A stretch of DNA of 64,000 nucleotides from Bacteroides luhongzhouii (GCF_009193295.2 NZ_CP059973.1:2976001-3040000); one strand, 5' to 3'; counted from the first letter of the stretch, positions 45,280-54,385 are shown. Made by a program: numbers and translations. The notes: generated by a model not told the origin, from the letters alone.

Positions 45280-45318
45280 GGTTGTTTTATCTCTTATCAG
45301 CGAATAGCCGGTCGGGAT

Positions 45319-45609
45319 TTATTCTTCCTTAAAATAATCCTCCAGCAATTCTGTCAGTTCTTTTACCTTCTCCACATAGGGGCTGGTATCATTACGTTGC
45401 ATCAATTGCAGTCTCTCTAACGAGAACTGATAGGCTACCATGGCAATAATTTTTTCGGGTTCCAGATTTTTATAGACTTCCCGGTACTTATTAAGCCTGA
45501 TATTTACCTGTTTGGCAGCTTCCCGTACCATCTGTTCTTCCTCACGGTTAATGGTCAACGGGTAGTTTGAGTCTGCTATCTGCAGGTTTATTTTTATTTT
45601 ATCGTTCAT
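45319..45609 (-). CDS. zapA: Cell division protein ZapA
   Basis: This 96-residue protein stabilises FtsZ filaments at the division ring. It shows the ZapA N-terminal domain (INLQIADSNYPLTINREEEQMVREAAKQVN) split here by description: strands about 1-20, then a helix. A C-terminal dimerising coiled coil (about 50-90) follows. It lies 11 bp after a small coiled-coil gene, as is usual in Bacteroidetes. Confidence 0.9.
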   Translation of the reverse strand: MNDKIKINLQIADSNYPLTINREEEQMVREAAKQVNIRLNKYREVYKNLEPEKIIAMVAYQFSLERLQLMQRNDTSPYVEKVKELTELLEDYFKEE

Positions 45610-45620
45610 ACATCTTGTTC

Positions 45621-45914
45621 CTATTCATTCAACAAAGCGATGCATTTATCGACTTCACGCACTAATTTTGACAATCGCAGCTTCGTCTCTTTTACGTCGC
45701 TGCCGTTAAGGCTGATTGCCGTAGCTGTTTTTAGGTTTGTATAGCTGACTTCCAATTCATCGTATTGAGCTTGTACCTTCTCGTTTTTCAGCTTTTCATT
45801 TTCGAGAAGCTTCTTCAACTCGGCATTTTCACGCTTAAGTTCATCGTGCAAATAAATCAAATGCCGTAGCTGCGTTTCAAAGGAATTCAATAACTTTTTT
45901 TCTTCTTCTGTCAT
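45621..45914 (-). CDS. Small coiled-coil protein upstream of zapA
   Basis: This 97-residue, almost entirely alpha-helical protein has heptad-like leucines (LIYLHDELKRENAELKKLL). Its place next to zapA suggests a cell-division partner of the ZapB type, though it has no clear homology to ZapB by eye. The ATG at 45914 was chosen because a -7 element at 45934-45942 lies just upstream; a GTG at 45935 would fall inside that promoter. Confidence 0.8.
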   Translation of the reverse strand: MTEEEKKLLNSFETQLRHLIYLHDELKRENAELKKLLENEKLKNEKVQAQYDELEVSYTNLKTATAISLNGSDVKETKLRLSKLVREVDKCIALLNE

Positions 45915-45933
45915 CACTACACCAAAATTGTAC

Positions 45934-45942
45934 ACAAAAATA
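45934..45942 (-). promoter_or_regulatory. -7 promoter element for the coiled-coil/zapA transcript
   Basis: On the minus strand this reads TATTTTTGT, matching TAnnTTTGY, 20 nt before the ATG at 45914. Confidence 0.55.
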
Positions 45943-46224
45943 CGATTAACTCTGATATTACAAAAACTTTTCGCGAGAAAATGTTCTTTTTAGCCTAAAT
46001 TAGCTATGAACGGAGGGAAAAGTGGAGCATTGCATAGGAAGCAAATACAGACAGCTTATAATATTAAGGTATATATAATATAAAGGCATAATCTGCTTTC
46101 AATTCTTCTAGCTTTTGGACTTTATCTCTTTATTCATCGCCTAATTCTGGAATTTTTGCATCATTTTGAGCAAATTTTGTCCTTTATTGAATTGTCATTT
46201 TCCTTCTTTGCTGATAAATACCTG
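45943..46224. other. Divergent intergenic region, no gene seen
   Basis: This AT-rich stretch lies between divergent genes. It holds a copy of the 12-mer CTTTATTCATCG at 46128-46139, which recurs near 56961. I see no ORF or stable hairpin. Confidence 0.5.
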
Positions 46225-46233
46225 TATGTTTGC
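46225..46233 (+). promoter_or_regulatory. -7 promoter element for the SMP-30-like gene cluster
   Basis: TATGTTTGC matches TAnnTTTGY. It rules out the apparent upstream start at 46230 and supports the ATG at 46287. Confidence 0.58.
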
Positions 46234-46286
46234 GTACCGAACTAACGGACTCAATTTATAAACATAAACATTTGTATTATCTAATC

Positions 46287-47384
46287 ATGAAAAAGTATTA
46301 TTTACTATCTCTTGCGACAGCTTCTTTGATAGGAGCAACTTGTATTCAATGTACTTCTCCGAAACAAAAGAGTGGGGAGAATACTCTTCCGCAGAAGAGT
46401 GAATTGTTTGCAACCCTACCGGACTGTTGTCCGACACCGGACGGAATGGCTGTCGCTTCCAATGGGGATTTGATCCTGGCTTGTCCGAATTTTGCAGATA
46501 TTACACAACCAGCTTGTCTAATGCGTATCACTAAAGATGGCAAGATAACGAAGTGGCTTGATGTTCCGGTATTGGAAGAAACCGGTTGGGCTTCTCCGAT
46601 GGGGATTGCTTTTAATGAAGAAGGCGACTTGTTTATTTGTGACAATCAAGGTTGGAGCGGAGCAGAGAAAGCACGGAATAAAGGACGCATTCTTCGCCTG
46701 AAGTTTGATAACGGTCAATTGAAAGAAACAATCGCCGTAGCATCCGGTATGGAGCATCCTAATGGTCTTCGTATCCGCAATGGAAAATTGTATGTCACTC
46801 AAAGTTCATTATCGCAAATCAAAGATCCTTCGGGTTTGCTTGTCAGCGGCGTATATTGTTTTGATATGAATGACCGTGATGTGGCAGTTACGAATACATC
46901 CGAAGATAAAAATCTCATTACCACTGTTATCACGAAGAATCCTGAAGTGCAATACGGATTGGATGGAATCGTATTTAATGAAGCGGGCGACCTTTTTGTA
47001 GGAAACTTCGGTGATGGTGCCGTTCACCGCATTAAGATGGATGCGGAAGGTAAAGTGCTTAGTAATGATGTATGGGCACAAGATACCACCCAGTTACGTA
47101 CTACGGACGGAATGTGCATAGACGATAGAGGAAATATATGGGTAGCGGACTTCTCGGCAAATGCGGTTGCACGTATTGATAAAGATGGAAAGATTCAGCG
47201 CATTGCTCAAAGTCCTGATTGTGACGGTAGCGACGGAGGCTTGGATCAGCCGGGTGAACCTATCGTGTGGAACGGACAAGTAATTGTATCCTGTTTCGAC
47301 CTGGTGACCGGACCGGACAAGGTTAATACTAAACATGATAAGCCTTTCACGTTGGCCAAACTGTCATTGGAAGAAAAAGAATAG
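46287..47384 (+). CDS. SMP-30/gluconolactonase-like propeller lipoprotein
   Basis: This 365-residue protein has a signal peptide and a lipobox-like ATCIQCTS. The rest is a six-bladed SMP-30-type propeller: PTPDGMAVASNGDLIL, SPMGIAFNEEGDLFICDNQG, YGLDGIVFNEAGDLFVGNFG and TDGMCIDDRGNIWVAD. Such enzymes hydrolyse sugar lactones with a divalent metal. It heads the + strand cluster that includes cytochrome and CcsBA genes, which hints at a sugar or aldose oxidation product as substrate (inference). Confidence 0.87.
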   Translation: MKKYYLLSLATASLIGATCIQCTSPKQKSGENTLPQKSELFATLPDCCPTPDGMAVASNGDLILACPNFADITQPACLMRITKDGKITKWLDVPVLEETGWASPMGIAFNEEGDLFICDNQGWSGAEKARNKGRILRLKFDNGQLKETIAVASGMEHPNGLRIRNGKLYVTQSSLSQIKDPSGLLVSGVYCFDMNDRDVAVTNTSEDKNLITTVITKNPEVQYGLDGIVFNEAGDLFVGNFGDGAVHRIKMDAEGKVLSNDVWAQDTTQLRTTDGMCIDDRGNIWVADFSANAVARIDKDGKIQRIAQSPDCDGSDGGLDQPGEPIVWNGQVIVSCFDLVTGPDKVNTKHDKPFTLAKLSLEEKE

Positions 47385-47439
47385 AAACTAGGTACGGATT
47401 ACGCGCATTATTAACTAAGGAATACACATTATCAATCAT

Positions 47440-47811
47440 ATGAAAAAATATCTATCAACCTTTGCCGGCTCCGCTATCTGTGGTGGATTTGCGTTTGGCA
47501 TCTGGCCGGAACTTTGGAAGACATACGGTCTGATGGGAGGCTGGCTGGCGGCAACGCTGATTATCGGCATTATGTGGTATATGAATCATTATCATGGAGC
47601 CATTCTCAATCCTCCGGGAAAAATATGGCTCGATCAGGGTTGGTGCATCGGTTCTGCCGGAATCGCCTGGGGAATTGTCCGTTTTCAGGGAGATATCACC
47701 AACTTCTTTTATGCAGTGCCCACTTTAATCTGTTGTCTGATAGGAGGTGCCCTGGCAGGAATACTAGTATGGAAAATCCGTTCGTGCGATTGTGCCCGGA
47801 AGATAAATTAA
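47440..47811 (+). CDS. Small multi-helix membrane protein, paralogue of the next gene
   Basis: This 123-residue protein has about four membrane segments. The core WPELWKTYGLMGGWLAATLII aligns with WPKLVKDFGPIGGFMAAALII in the next gene, so the two are homologous and may form a heteromer. The family resembles the Lin0368-type putative transporter subunits, but that assignment is tentative. The last helix reads LICCLIGGALAGILVW; the corresponding part is missing in the neighbour. Confidence 0.75.
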   Translation: MKKYLSTFAGSAICGGFAFGIWPELWKTYGLMGGWLAATLIIGIMWYMNHYHGAILNPPGKIWLDQGWCIGSAGIAWGIVRFQGDITNFFYAVPTLICCLIGGALAGILVWKIRSCDCARKIN

Positions 47812-47824
47812 GGAGGAAAGAACA

Positions 47825-48313
47825 ATGAGCGAATGGTTACAGACTTATAATGAGTTTTTCGGCATGTATCATGCCGGAATCATCACATCTATTTTCGGAG
47901 CTTTTGCCGTCACCTTTACAGTGCTGATGAGCTGGCCTAAATTAGTAAAGGACTTTGGGCCGATAGGTGGATTTATGGCAGCCGCCCTTATTATCGGTAC
48001 TTTCTGGGTAGTCAATCACAAATTGCCCGGATTCGGTTTTTCTACCGGACTGTTGAATGACGCCGAAGGCTTGCCGATGCAATTCTGCCTGATTCATCAG
48101 GGAAATCGTGGCAGTGCTCCCTGGGTAGATATGGGATGGGCAATTGCAATGGGATTTATCTTGTCCGACGTACTTTGCGCGCCGAAAGGAACACGCGGAG
48201 GACTATTGAAAGAAGCATTTCCCCGTTGGCTGGTGATTATTCTGGGTGGTATGCGACGGAAACTACGGTACGATGTACGAATTGGACGGGAAGAAACTTT
48301 CGGTGCAATCTAA
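47825..48313 (+). CDS. Small membrane protein, 3' end replaced (truncated)
   Basis: This 162-residue ORF is homologous to the preceding gene up to about residue 140 (RWLVIILGG). It then runs out of frame into the cytochrome gene, giving an unrelated basic tail (MRRKLRYDVRIGREETFGAI). The normal final membrane helix is absent. Its overlap of 68 bp with the next ORF is not a normal operon junction. I read it as the left half of a deletion. It has a strong AGGAGG ribosome-binding site at 47811-47816 and may still be translated. Confidence 0.75.
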   Translation: MSEWLQTYNEFFGMYHAGIITSIFGAFAVTFTVLMSWPKLVKDFGPIGGFMAAALIIGTFWVVNHKLPGFGFSTGLLNDAEGLPMQFCLIHQGNRGSAPWVDMGWAIAMGFILSDVLCAPKGTRGGLLKEAFPRWLVIILGGMRRKLRYDVRIGREETFGAI

Positions 48314-49799
48314 AACAAAAAGCGGAGCTACTCCTTCGGACATTCTGTATAATCCGTTGTCAAAGTCTCTTTGGGTGACGCAACGATTCAACAACGAACT
48401 TTGGGAGATTGACCCGGCAACCCGTAAGGTGAAAACTAAAATTGCTGTCGGTCGTGAGCCTGTATCAATGGCTGCTTTTGCGAGCGATTCCTGCCTGTTG
48501 ATTGCTAATAATCTGCCGGAAATGCCTTCTACGGCTTATCCGATTGCGGTACAGCTCGACATGGTCGATGTACTTTCGAAAAAGGTTTCGGGACGTATCA
48601 TGCTTCCGAACGGCTCTACGGACGTGAAGTCGGTAGCAGTGGACAAGAATCATACTTTTGCGTATGTCACTCACTTAATCTCTCGTTATCAGTTGCCTAC
48701 CAATCAGTTGGATAGAGGATGGATGGCTACCAATACATTGTCTGTCATTGACTTGAAGGCAAGAAAATGGCTGACTTCCGTCATCTTGGATACTCCGCAG
48801 AAAGGAGCGGCCAATCCGTGGTCGGTCATTGTTACTCCGGATGATAAACAAATCATTGTAGCGGCTGCCGGCAGTCAGGAGCTAGTGCGCATCGATCGTA
48901 TTGCTTTGCACGAACGTCTTGCCAAGGCAAAGCAGGGAGAAATGGTCACTCCTTCCATGAAAGCATGGGGTAATATACCCAATGACGCGGGATTCTTGTA
49001 TGGCATCCGTGACTTCATTCCTACGCAGGGAAAAGGTCCGCGTTCGGTGGTTGCCACAGGAGGTAAAATTTATACAGCCAATTATTATACATCGGAACTA
49101 GTGTCTATGGATTTGAACGGCAAGAACGTGCAGAAGCAGATTTTGGGTGCTCCGTTGGCTTTCACTAAAGTAGGTAAAGGCGATATGTATTTCCATGATG
49201 CGACCATTTGTTTCCAAAATTGGCAAAGTTGTGCAACTTGCCATCCGAATGATGCACGCATGGACGGGCTTAACTGGGATTTGCTGAATGATGGCATGGG
49301 TAATCCGAAGAATACAAAAACTCTTTTGCTTTCGCATCAGACTCCGCCTTGTATGGCAACTGGTATTCGTAAGAATGCCGAAGTTGCGGTATGTTCGGGC
49401 GTGAAGTATATTCTGTTTATGGAAGGAGAGGATGAAATCTATGAATCTATTGACGAATATCTGAAGTCTCTGAAACCTTTGCCCAGTCCTTATCTTCAGA
49501 ATGGCAAACTTTCTGCGAAAGCGAAAAGAGGGAAGAAGATTTTTGAAGAAAACTGTGCAAGTTGTCATTCCGGAGAATATTATACCGACCTGAAACAGTA
49601 TAAGGTAGATTGGACTACCGGACCCGATAAAGGGGTGTCGATGGACGTTCCGGCTTTGAATGAGTGTTGGCGTACGGCTCCTTATTTGTATGACGGCCGT
49701 AGTTATTCGATGAAAGATATGCTTAAGGTACACGGACCTCACAAACCAGTTTCCGAAAAAGAACTGGAAGAGTTGGAGGAGTATGTATTGTCTCTGTAA
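48246..49799 (+). CDS. YncE-like propeller / di-heme c-type cytochrome, 5'-truncated
   Basis: The open frame (517 residues) begins abruptly inside a propeller blade (VCDGNYGTMYELDG). There is no signal peptide and no ribosome-binding site, and an in-frame stop lies just upstream at 48234. YncE-type blades (about 1-270) precede a cytochrome region with heme-binding CATCH at 329-333 and CASCH at 437-441. Heme attachment requires export, so this form cannot mature unless its lost 5' end is supplied. A full homologue would be a secreted electron carrier or peroxidase-like enzyme. Confidence 0.82.
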   Translation: MVCDGNYGTMYELDGKKLSVQSKTKSGATPSDILYNPLSKSLWVTQRFNNELWEIDPATRKVKTKIAVGREPVSMAAFASDSCLLIANNLPEMPSTAYPIAVQLDMVDVLSKKVSGRIMLPNGSTDVKSVAVDKNHTFAYVTHLISRYQLPTNQLDRGWMATNTLSVIDLKARKWLTSVILDTPQKGAANPWSVIVTPDDKQIIVAAAGSQELVRIDRIALHERLAKAKQGEMVTPSMKAWGNIPNDAGFLYGIRDFIPTQGKGPRSVVATGGKIYTANYYTSELVSMDLNGKNVQKQILGAPLAFTKVGKGDMYFHDATICFQNWQSCATCHPNDARMDGLNWDLLNDGMGNPKNTKTLLLSHQTPPCMATGIRKNAEVAVCSGVKYILFMEGEDEIYESIDEYLKSLKPLPSPYLQNGKLSAKAKRGKKIFEENCASCHSGEYYTDLKQYKVDWTTGPDKGVSMDVPALNECWRTAPYLYDGRSYSMKDMLKVHGPHKPVSEKELEELEEYVLSL

Positions 49800-49815
49800 T
49801 TTTGAATTTATATTT

Positions 49816-50700
49816 ATGACAAGAATATATATTGTGATTCTGGCCTTTCTGTTTCCGGCATTTTTGTCTGCACAGACAAAAACGTTTGCAGGAACGGATT
49901 ATTCGCAAGGAATTGTCTTCGTGATGGAAAATAATCAAATCGTGTGGCAACACAAAGCTCCCGATTCCAATGATTTATGGGTATTGCCTAATGGCAATAT
50001 CCTTTTCACCACCGGACATGGAGTGCTCGAAATGACTCGTCAGAACGATACTATTTTTCATTATGAATCTAAAAGTCCGGTCTTTGCCTGTCAACGGTTG
50101 AAGAATGGAAATACGTTTGTGGGCGAATGTATAACAGGCCGTATGTTGGAAATCTCTCCCGAAGGTAAGATTGTGAAAGAAGTGTGCATCCTGCCGGAAG
50201 GAGTGAAAGAGAAAGGATTTGCTTTCATGCGTAATGCGCGGCGTTTGGATAATGGTCATTTTCTGGTGGCGCATTATGGTCCGCAGTGTGTGACGGAGTA
50301 TGATACGAATGGAAAAGTGGTGTGGAACCTAGATGTTCCCGGCGGACCACATTCATTGACTCGTCTGCCTAACGGACATACACTGATTGCCGTAGCGGAT
50401 AAAGATCAGAATCCGCGACTAATCGAAGTAACGGCAGAAGGAAAGACAGTTTGGGAATTATCGAATGCGGATATTCCCGGCAAACCGTTGAAGTTTTTGG
50501 GAGGCTTTCAGTATTTTTCCGACGGGCGTTTCCTGATTACAAACTGGACGGGGCATGTAAATCCGAAAGAGAAAGTACATATGTTGCTGGTAGACAGACA
50601 AAAGAAGATACTTTATTCTTTGGAAAATACTCCGGGCTTGAAAACCATGTCGTCCGTTTATAGTATGGATATTCCGGCAGGCGTTACCTCTTATCATTAA
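49816..50700 (+). CDS. PQQ-like/arylsulfotransferase-type propeller protein, exported
   Basis: This 294-residue protein has a signal peptide (cleavage near FLSAQT). It is a beta-propeller with blades such as NDLWVLPNGNILFTTGHGV, ACQRLKNGNTFVGEC, ARRLDNGHFLVAHYG and PHSLTRLPNGHTLIAVAD. The LPNGN/LDNGH pattern is usual in PQQ-like and ASST-like propellers. No catalytic set is evident. It lies between the cytochrome and RidA-like genes and is probably cotranscribed. ATG at 49816 gives the signal peptide. Confidence 0.82.
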   Translation: MTRIYIVILAFLFPAFLSAQTKTFAGTDYSQGIVFVMENNQIVWQHKAPDSNDLWVLPNGNILFTTGHGVLEMTRQNDTIFHYESKSPVFACQRLKNGNTFVGECITGRMLEISPEGKIVKEVCILPEGVKEKGFAFMRNARRLDNGHFLVAHYGPQCVTEYDTNGKVVWNLDVPGGPHSLTRLPNGHTLIAVADKDQNPRLIEVTAEGKTVWELSNADIPGKPLKFLGGFQYFSDGRFLITNWTGHVNPKEKVHMLLVDRQKKILYSLENTPGLKTMSSVYSMDIPAGVTSYH

Positions 50701-50742
50701 TTAAAGTATAGATCATAAGAAAAAAACATTGAAATTTGCACT

Positions 50743-51873
50743 ATGAAGTATCATCGAATAAAATGTAATTTGTATAAAGCGGAGGGAGACAGTTGGGAAC
50801 AGATGGCGGAAGAATTACTTTCATCCGCCGTCCGGGAAGAGAGAGTGGTCCGTCTTGTACTCTTTACACGCTGTACGGATAATCTGGAATACAAGTTTCA
50901 ACGTTCCTTTCTGGAACAATGGGTGGAGCGGCATTTCGTTTCTCCCCGTCCGGTCGTTTCGCTTGTGGCTCAAAAACCGTTGGTGGCGAACTTGGTGCTG
51001 GAGGCACATTCATTGGTGGAGGCTACGGATGAGGCACTCACAATAGAAGAACAGTTCACTTCTTCCTCTGTCCGTTACCTGCGGATCTTGACTCCTCACT
51101 ATCGGGAAATAATAGCGGGAGGACTTTGTGCGGATGATTTGAATCTTCCTGTTCGCGAACAATCGGAACAGGCGTTCAGAAAGGCTGAAGAGATATTGAA
51201 AGCGGAACAGATGAATTTCGGTGACATTGTTCGTCAATGGAATTATCTGGAACGTATCACCGATATTGCGCATGGCAATCAGTGTTATCAGGATTTTAAT
51301 GATGTACGCACTCTGTTTTATGCTTCTTCGGCATGGGAATCAGGTTATCCGGCAGCAACAGGGATTGGCACACAATATGGAGGCATACTGATTGATTTCA
51401 ATGCTGTCAGCGGAGAAGTGGATATCGTTCCTTTGGATAATGATTGGCAACGGGCGGCTCATGTTTATTCGGATGAGGTACTGATTAGTCATCGGACGGA
51501 TACGGAGAAAGGAACTCCAAAGTTCGAAAGAGGAAAGTCTTTGTCCGACCGTAGGCAGGAAGTGATTTATATTTCCGGCACGGCTGCTATCCGTGGCGAG
51601 GAAAGTGTAACGACCGGAGATGTACTTTTGCAAACGGAAATCACTCTTGAGAATATCCAGCATTTGATCGGACTGGAGGAGGGAAGAGAAAATCTGCCAG
51701 AACATTCCGGTAAGTTGGGACTCCTTCGTGTCTATCTGAAGAATGAAGAAGATGTGCCGGCTGTGAAAGCCGACTTGGATAAACTTTGTCCGGATCTTCC
51801 TATTGCTTATCTTTATGCGGATGTATGCAGAGAAGAATTGTTGGTAGAAATTGAAGGGATTGCTTATTTATAA
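50743..51873 (+). CDS. RidA/chorismatase-like protein
   Basis: This 376-residue soluble protein has a C-terminal half resembling the YjgF/RidA superfamily as seen in FkbO/Hyg5-type chorismatases. Motifs include LFYASSAWESGYPAATGIGTQ cut into strands, YISGTAAIRGEESVTTGDV and QTEITLENIQHLI. Chorismatases turn chorismate into hydroxybenzoates or dihydrodiols, but the active-site residues cannot be checked by eye. Its place just before ccsBA is odd for a cytoplasmic enzyme; it may supply a quinone-like ring precursor (speculation). Confidence 0.7.
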   Translation: MKYHRIKCNLYKAEGDSWEQMAEELLSSAVREERVVRLVLFTRCTDNLEYKFQRSFLEQWVERHFVSPRPVVSLVAQKPLVANLVLEAHSLVEATDEALTIEEQFTSSSVRYLRILTPHYREIIAGGLCADDLNLPVREQSEQAFRKAEEILKAEQMNFGDIVRQWNYLERITDIAHGNQCYQDFNDVRTLFYASSAWESGYPAATGIGTQYGGILIDFNAVSGEVDIVPLDNDWQRAAHVYSDEVLISHRTDTEKGTPKFERGKSLSDRRQEVIYISGTAAIRGEESVTTGDVLLQTEITLENIQHLIGLEEGRENLPEHSGKLGLLRVYLKNEEDVPAVKADLDKLCPDLPIAYLYADVCREELLVEIEGIAYL

Positions 51874-51887
51874 TAAAAGAAAGACAG

Positions 51888-54383
51888 ATGAAACAGATTC
51901 GGCTGATAGCTTCACCGGTATTGATGTACATATTAGCGGGACTTTATGCCTTGATATTGGCAGTAGCCACTTTTGTGGAAAACTCTTATGGCCCCGCCAT
52001 TGCCCGCGAGTATTTTTATTATGCTCCTTGGTTTATACTGTTGCAGTTATTGCAGGCGGTTAATCTATCGGCTATGTTCCTTCAAGGAAGTTATTTCAAG
52101 AGAATCAGTAAAGGCAGTCTGATTTTTCATGGAGCTTTTCTTTTTATTTGGTTGGGGGCTGCTGTCACTCACTATGTCGGAGTGACGGGTATCATGCATA
52201 TCCGTGAGGGGGAAACGGCAAACAGCATGATGAAAGATGAGGGAGCAGGGATGGAAAAGACTTCCCTGCCTTTCTCTGTCACGCTGAATGATTTCAGGTT
52301 GGAACGTTATCCGGGTTCTCATAGTCCGATGTCTTATGAAAGTGATTTGGTAATTAAGAGAGGGCATGAATCTCCTTTGCAGACAACGATTCGAATGAAT
52401 AAAGTGATTGATGTGGATGGTTACCGTCTGTTTCAGTCTTCGTTCGATCCCGATGAACAAGGCACAGTGTTGTCTGTGAGCTACGATCGTCCCGGTATGC
52501 AACTTACATATACCGGATATTTCCTGTTGCTTGTTGGTTTTGTATGGACGTTGTTCAGTAAGAAATCCCGTTTCGGACGGTTGCGTAAAGAGTTGGGGGA
52601 AATGAAAAAGAATGCTCCTTTCTGTCTCTTGTTCTTCCTGATTTTATCCGGAATATCAAGTATGCAGGTATTGAGTGCACAACAAAAATCTGTTTCTTTG
52701 CAGCAATCACCCATAGCAGCGCAACACCCTCTTGTGGTTTCTCAACTACCTTGTGTTTCTTCTTTACATGCCGAAAAGTTCGGTAGCCTGGTAGTGCTTA
52801 ATCCAAATGGGCGTCTCGAACCCGTCAACAGTTATACATCTGCCATCTTACGCAAATTGTATGGAGCCGATCAACTGAACGGCATTGATTCGGATCAATT
52901 TTTTCTGAATCTGCTTTCTTTTCCTGATGAGTGGGGAGCCTTTCCTTTTATCAAAGTCGATAATAAAGAACTCCTTCAACGCTTCGGCAGGGATGGCAAA
53001 TACATTGCCTGGCAAGATGTGTTTGATGCAGACGGCAACTATATCCTGACGAATGAAATGAACACGATTTACGCCAAACCGACTTCGGAACGAAAACGGT
53101 TGGACTCGGATTTATTGAAACTGGATGAATCGGTAAATATCGTATATCGTATCATGCAACACCAGTTGCTGCCGCTCTTTCCGGATGAAAATGATTCGCA
53201 GGGAAAATGGTATTCACCGGGTGATGATTTAAGTGCTTTTCAAGGGAAAGACTCTTTATTTGTAACCAAAATCATGGATTGGTATATCTATGAATTAGGT
53301 AACGGAATTCGTTCCAATAACTGGAAGGAAGCCGATAAAATCGTCGAAATGATGAATATCTTCCAACAGGCAAAGGCTAAAGTTCCCACTATTGACAATC
53401 AGAAAGTGAAAGCTGAACTTCTCTATAATCAGCTGAATCTATTTTTCTGGTGTCGTCTGGCTTACCTGATTTTGGGCGGCATCCTACTTTTCATTGCTTG
53501 CGGAGAGATTATTGCGGACTTTAAATGGGGGAGAAAACTAAGTGGTATTCTAATCGCTCTCTTGGCAATCGCTTTCCTTACGCATACGGCAGGTGTCTTA
53601 CTACGTTGGTATATTTGCGGGCACGCGCCTTGGGCGAATGCTTACGAGTCGATGGTATGTACTTCCTGGATGCTGGTAGGCAGCGGACTTCTGTTTGCCC
53701 GCCGATTCCGTATTCTTCCAGCATTAGCGGGACTATTGGGTGGAATCATGCTTTTTGTGGCAGGACTGAACCACCTGAATCCAGAAATCACTCCTTTGGT
53801 TCCGGTACTCCAGTCTTATTGGCTAATGTCTCATGTCGCTATTATCATGATCGGTTACGTATTCTTTGCGCTTTGCGCACTGACAGGACTATTTAACCTT
53901 GTACTGATGAATTTGCTTTCCGCCACCAACCGGGTGAAACTCCAGTTCCGCATCCGTGAACTGACATTACTGAATGAAATGGCAATGATCCTCGGCTTGT
54001 TCTTTATGACCGCAGGCACATTTCTAGGAGCCATCTGGGCAAACGTCTCCTGGGGAAGATATTGGGGCTGGGATCCCAAAGAAACCTGGGCATTGATTTC
54101 AATCGTTGTTTATGCATTGGTACTTCATATCCGTTTCATTCCTCTTCTGAAAGGAAAGACCGACTGGTGCTTTAATCTGCTTTCGGTCGTAGCCATTCTT
54201 TCCGTTATAATGACTTGGTTCGGAGTGAATTACTATTTAAGCGGTCTGCATTCTTATGGAAAAACCGAAGGAGGAGATTTCTTATTGTGGATATGGGGAC
54301 TGGGAGTCTGTCTTGTGTTTGTGTTGGCATTGTTTGCGCGTAAACGGTTGAAGAAAATCTCTGCCACATTTTTAATATTTTGA
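51888..54383 (+). CDS. ccsBA: Fused cytochrome c synthase CcsBA (System II)
   Basis: This 831-residue polytopic membrane protein fuses a ResB/CcsB-like N-terminal half (helices near residues 5-90 and around 205-225) to a CcsA-like C-terminal half (helices from about 520). The CcsA WWD heme-handling motif is WGRYWGWDPKETWALI, and external histidines are present (e.g. FLTHTAGVLLRWYICGH). CcsBA exports heme and ligates it to CxxCH motifs. Its presence directly after a CxxCH protein gene argues that the cluster once made, or makes, a functional c-type cytochrome. Confidence 0.93.
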   Translation: MKQIRLIASPVLMYILAGLYALILAVATFVENSYGPAIAREYFYYAPWFILLQLLQAVNLSAMFLQGSYFKRISKGSLIFHGAFLFIWLGAAVTHYVGVTGIMHIREGETANSMMKDEGAGMEKTSLPFSVTLNDFRLERYPGSHSPMSYESDLVIKRGHESPLQTTIRMNKVIDVDGYRLFQSSFDPDEQGTVLSVSYDRPGMQLTYTGYFLLLVGFVWTLFSKKSRFGRLRKELGEMKKNAPFCLLFFLILSGISSMQVLSAQQKSVSLQQSPIAAQHPLVVSQLPCVSSLHAEKFGSLVVLNPNGRLEPVNSYTSAILRKLYGADQLNGIDSDQFFLNLLSFPDEWGAFPFIKVDNKELLQRFGRDGKYIAWQDVFDADGNYILTNEMNTIYAKPTSERKRLDSDLLKLDESVNIVYRIMQHQLLPLFPDENDSQGKWYSPGDDLSAFQGKDSLFVTKIMDWYIYELGNGIRSNNWKEADKIVEMMNIFQQAKAKVPTIDNQKVKAELLYNQLNLFFWCRLAYLILGGILLFIACGEIIADFKWGRKLSGILIALLAIAFLTHTAGVLLRWYICGHAPWANAYESMVCTSWMLVGSGLLFARRFRILPALAGLLGGIMLFVAGLNHLNPEITPLVPVLQSYWLMSHVAIIMIGYVFFALCALTGLFNLVLMNLLSATNRVKLQFRIRELTLLNEMAMILGLFFMTAGTFLGAIWANVSWGRYWGWDPKETWALISIVVYALVLHIRFIPLLKGKTDWCFNLLSVVAILSVIMTWFGVNYYLSGLHSYGKTEGGDFLLWIWGLGVCLVFVLALFARKRLKKISATFLIF

Positions 54384-54385
54384 TT

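Noticed and set aside
45205..45300. 6S RNA next to zapA
   Set aside because: zapA and 6S RNA are linked in gamma-proteobacteria, but this 122-bp gap holds only a terminator-like hairpin of about 53 nt, too short for 6S RNA.
46230..46286. Upstream TTG start for the SMP-30-like gene
   Set aside because: It overlaps the -7 promoter element. The ATG at 46287 gives a proper signal peptide.
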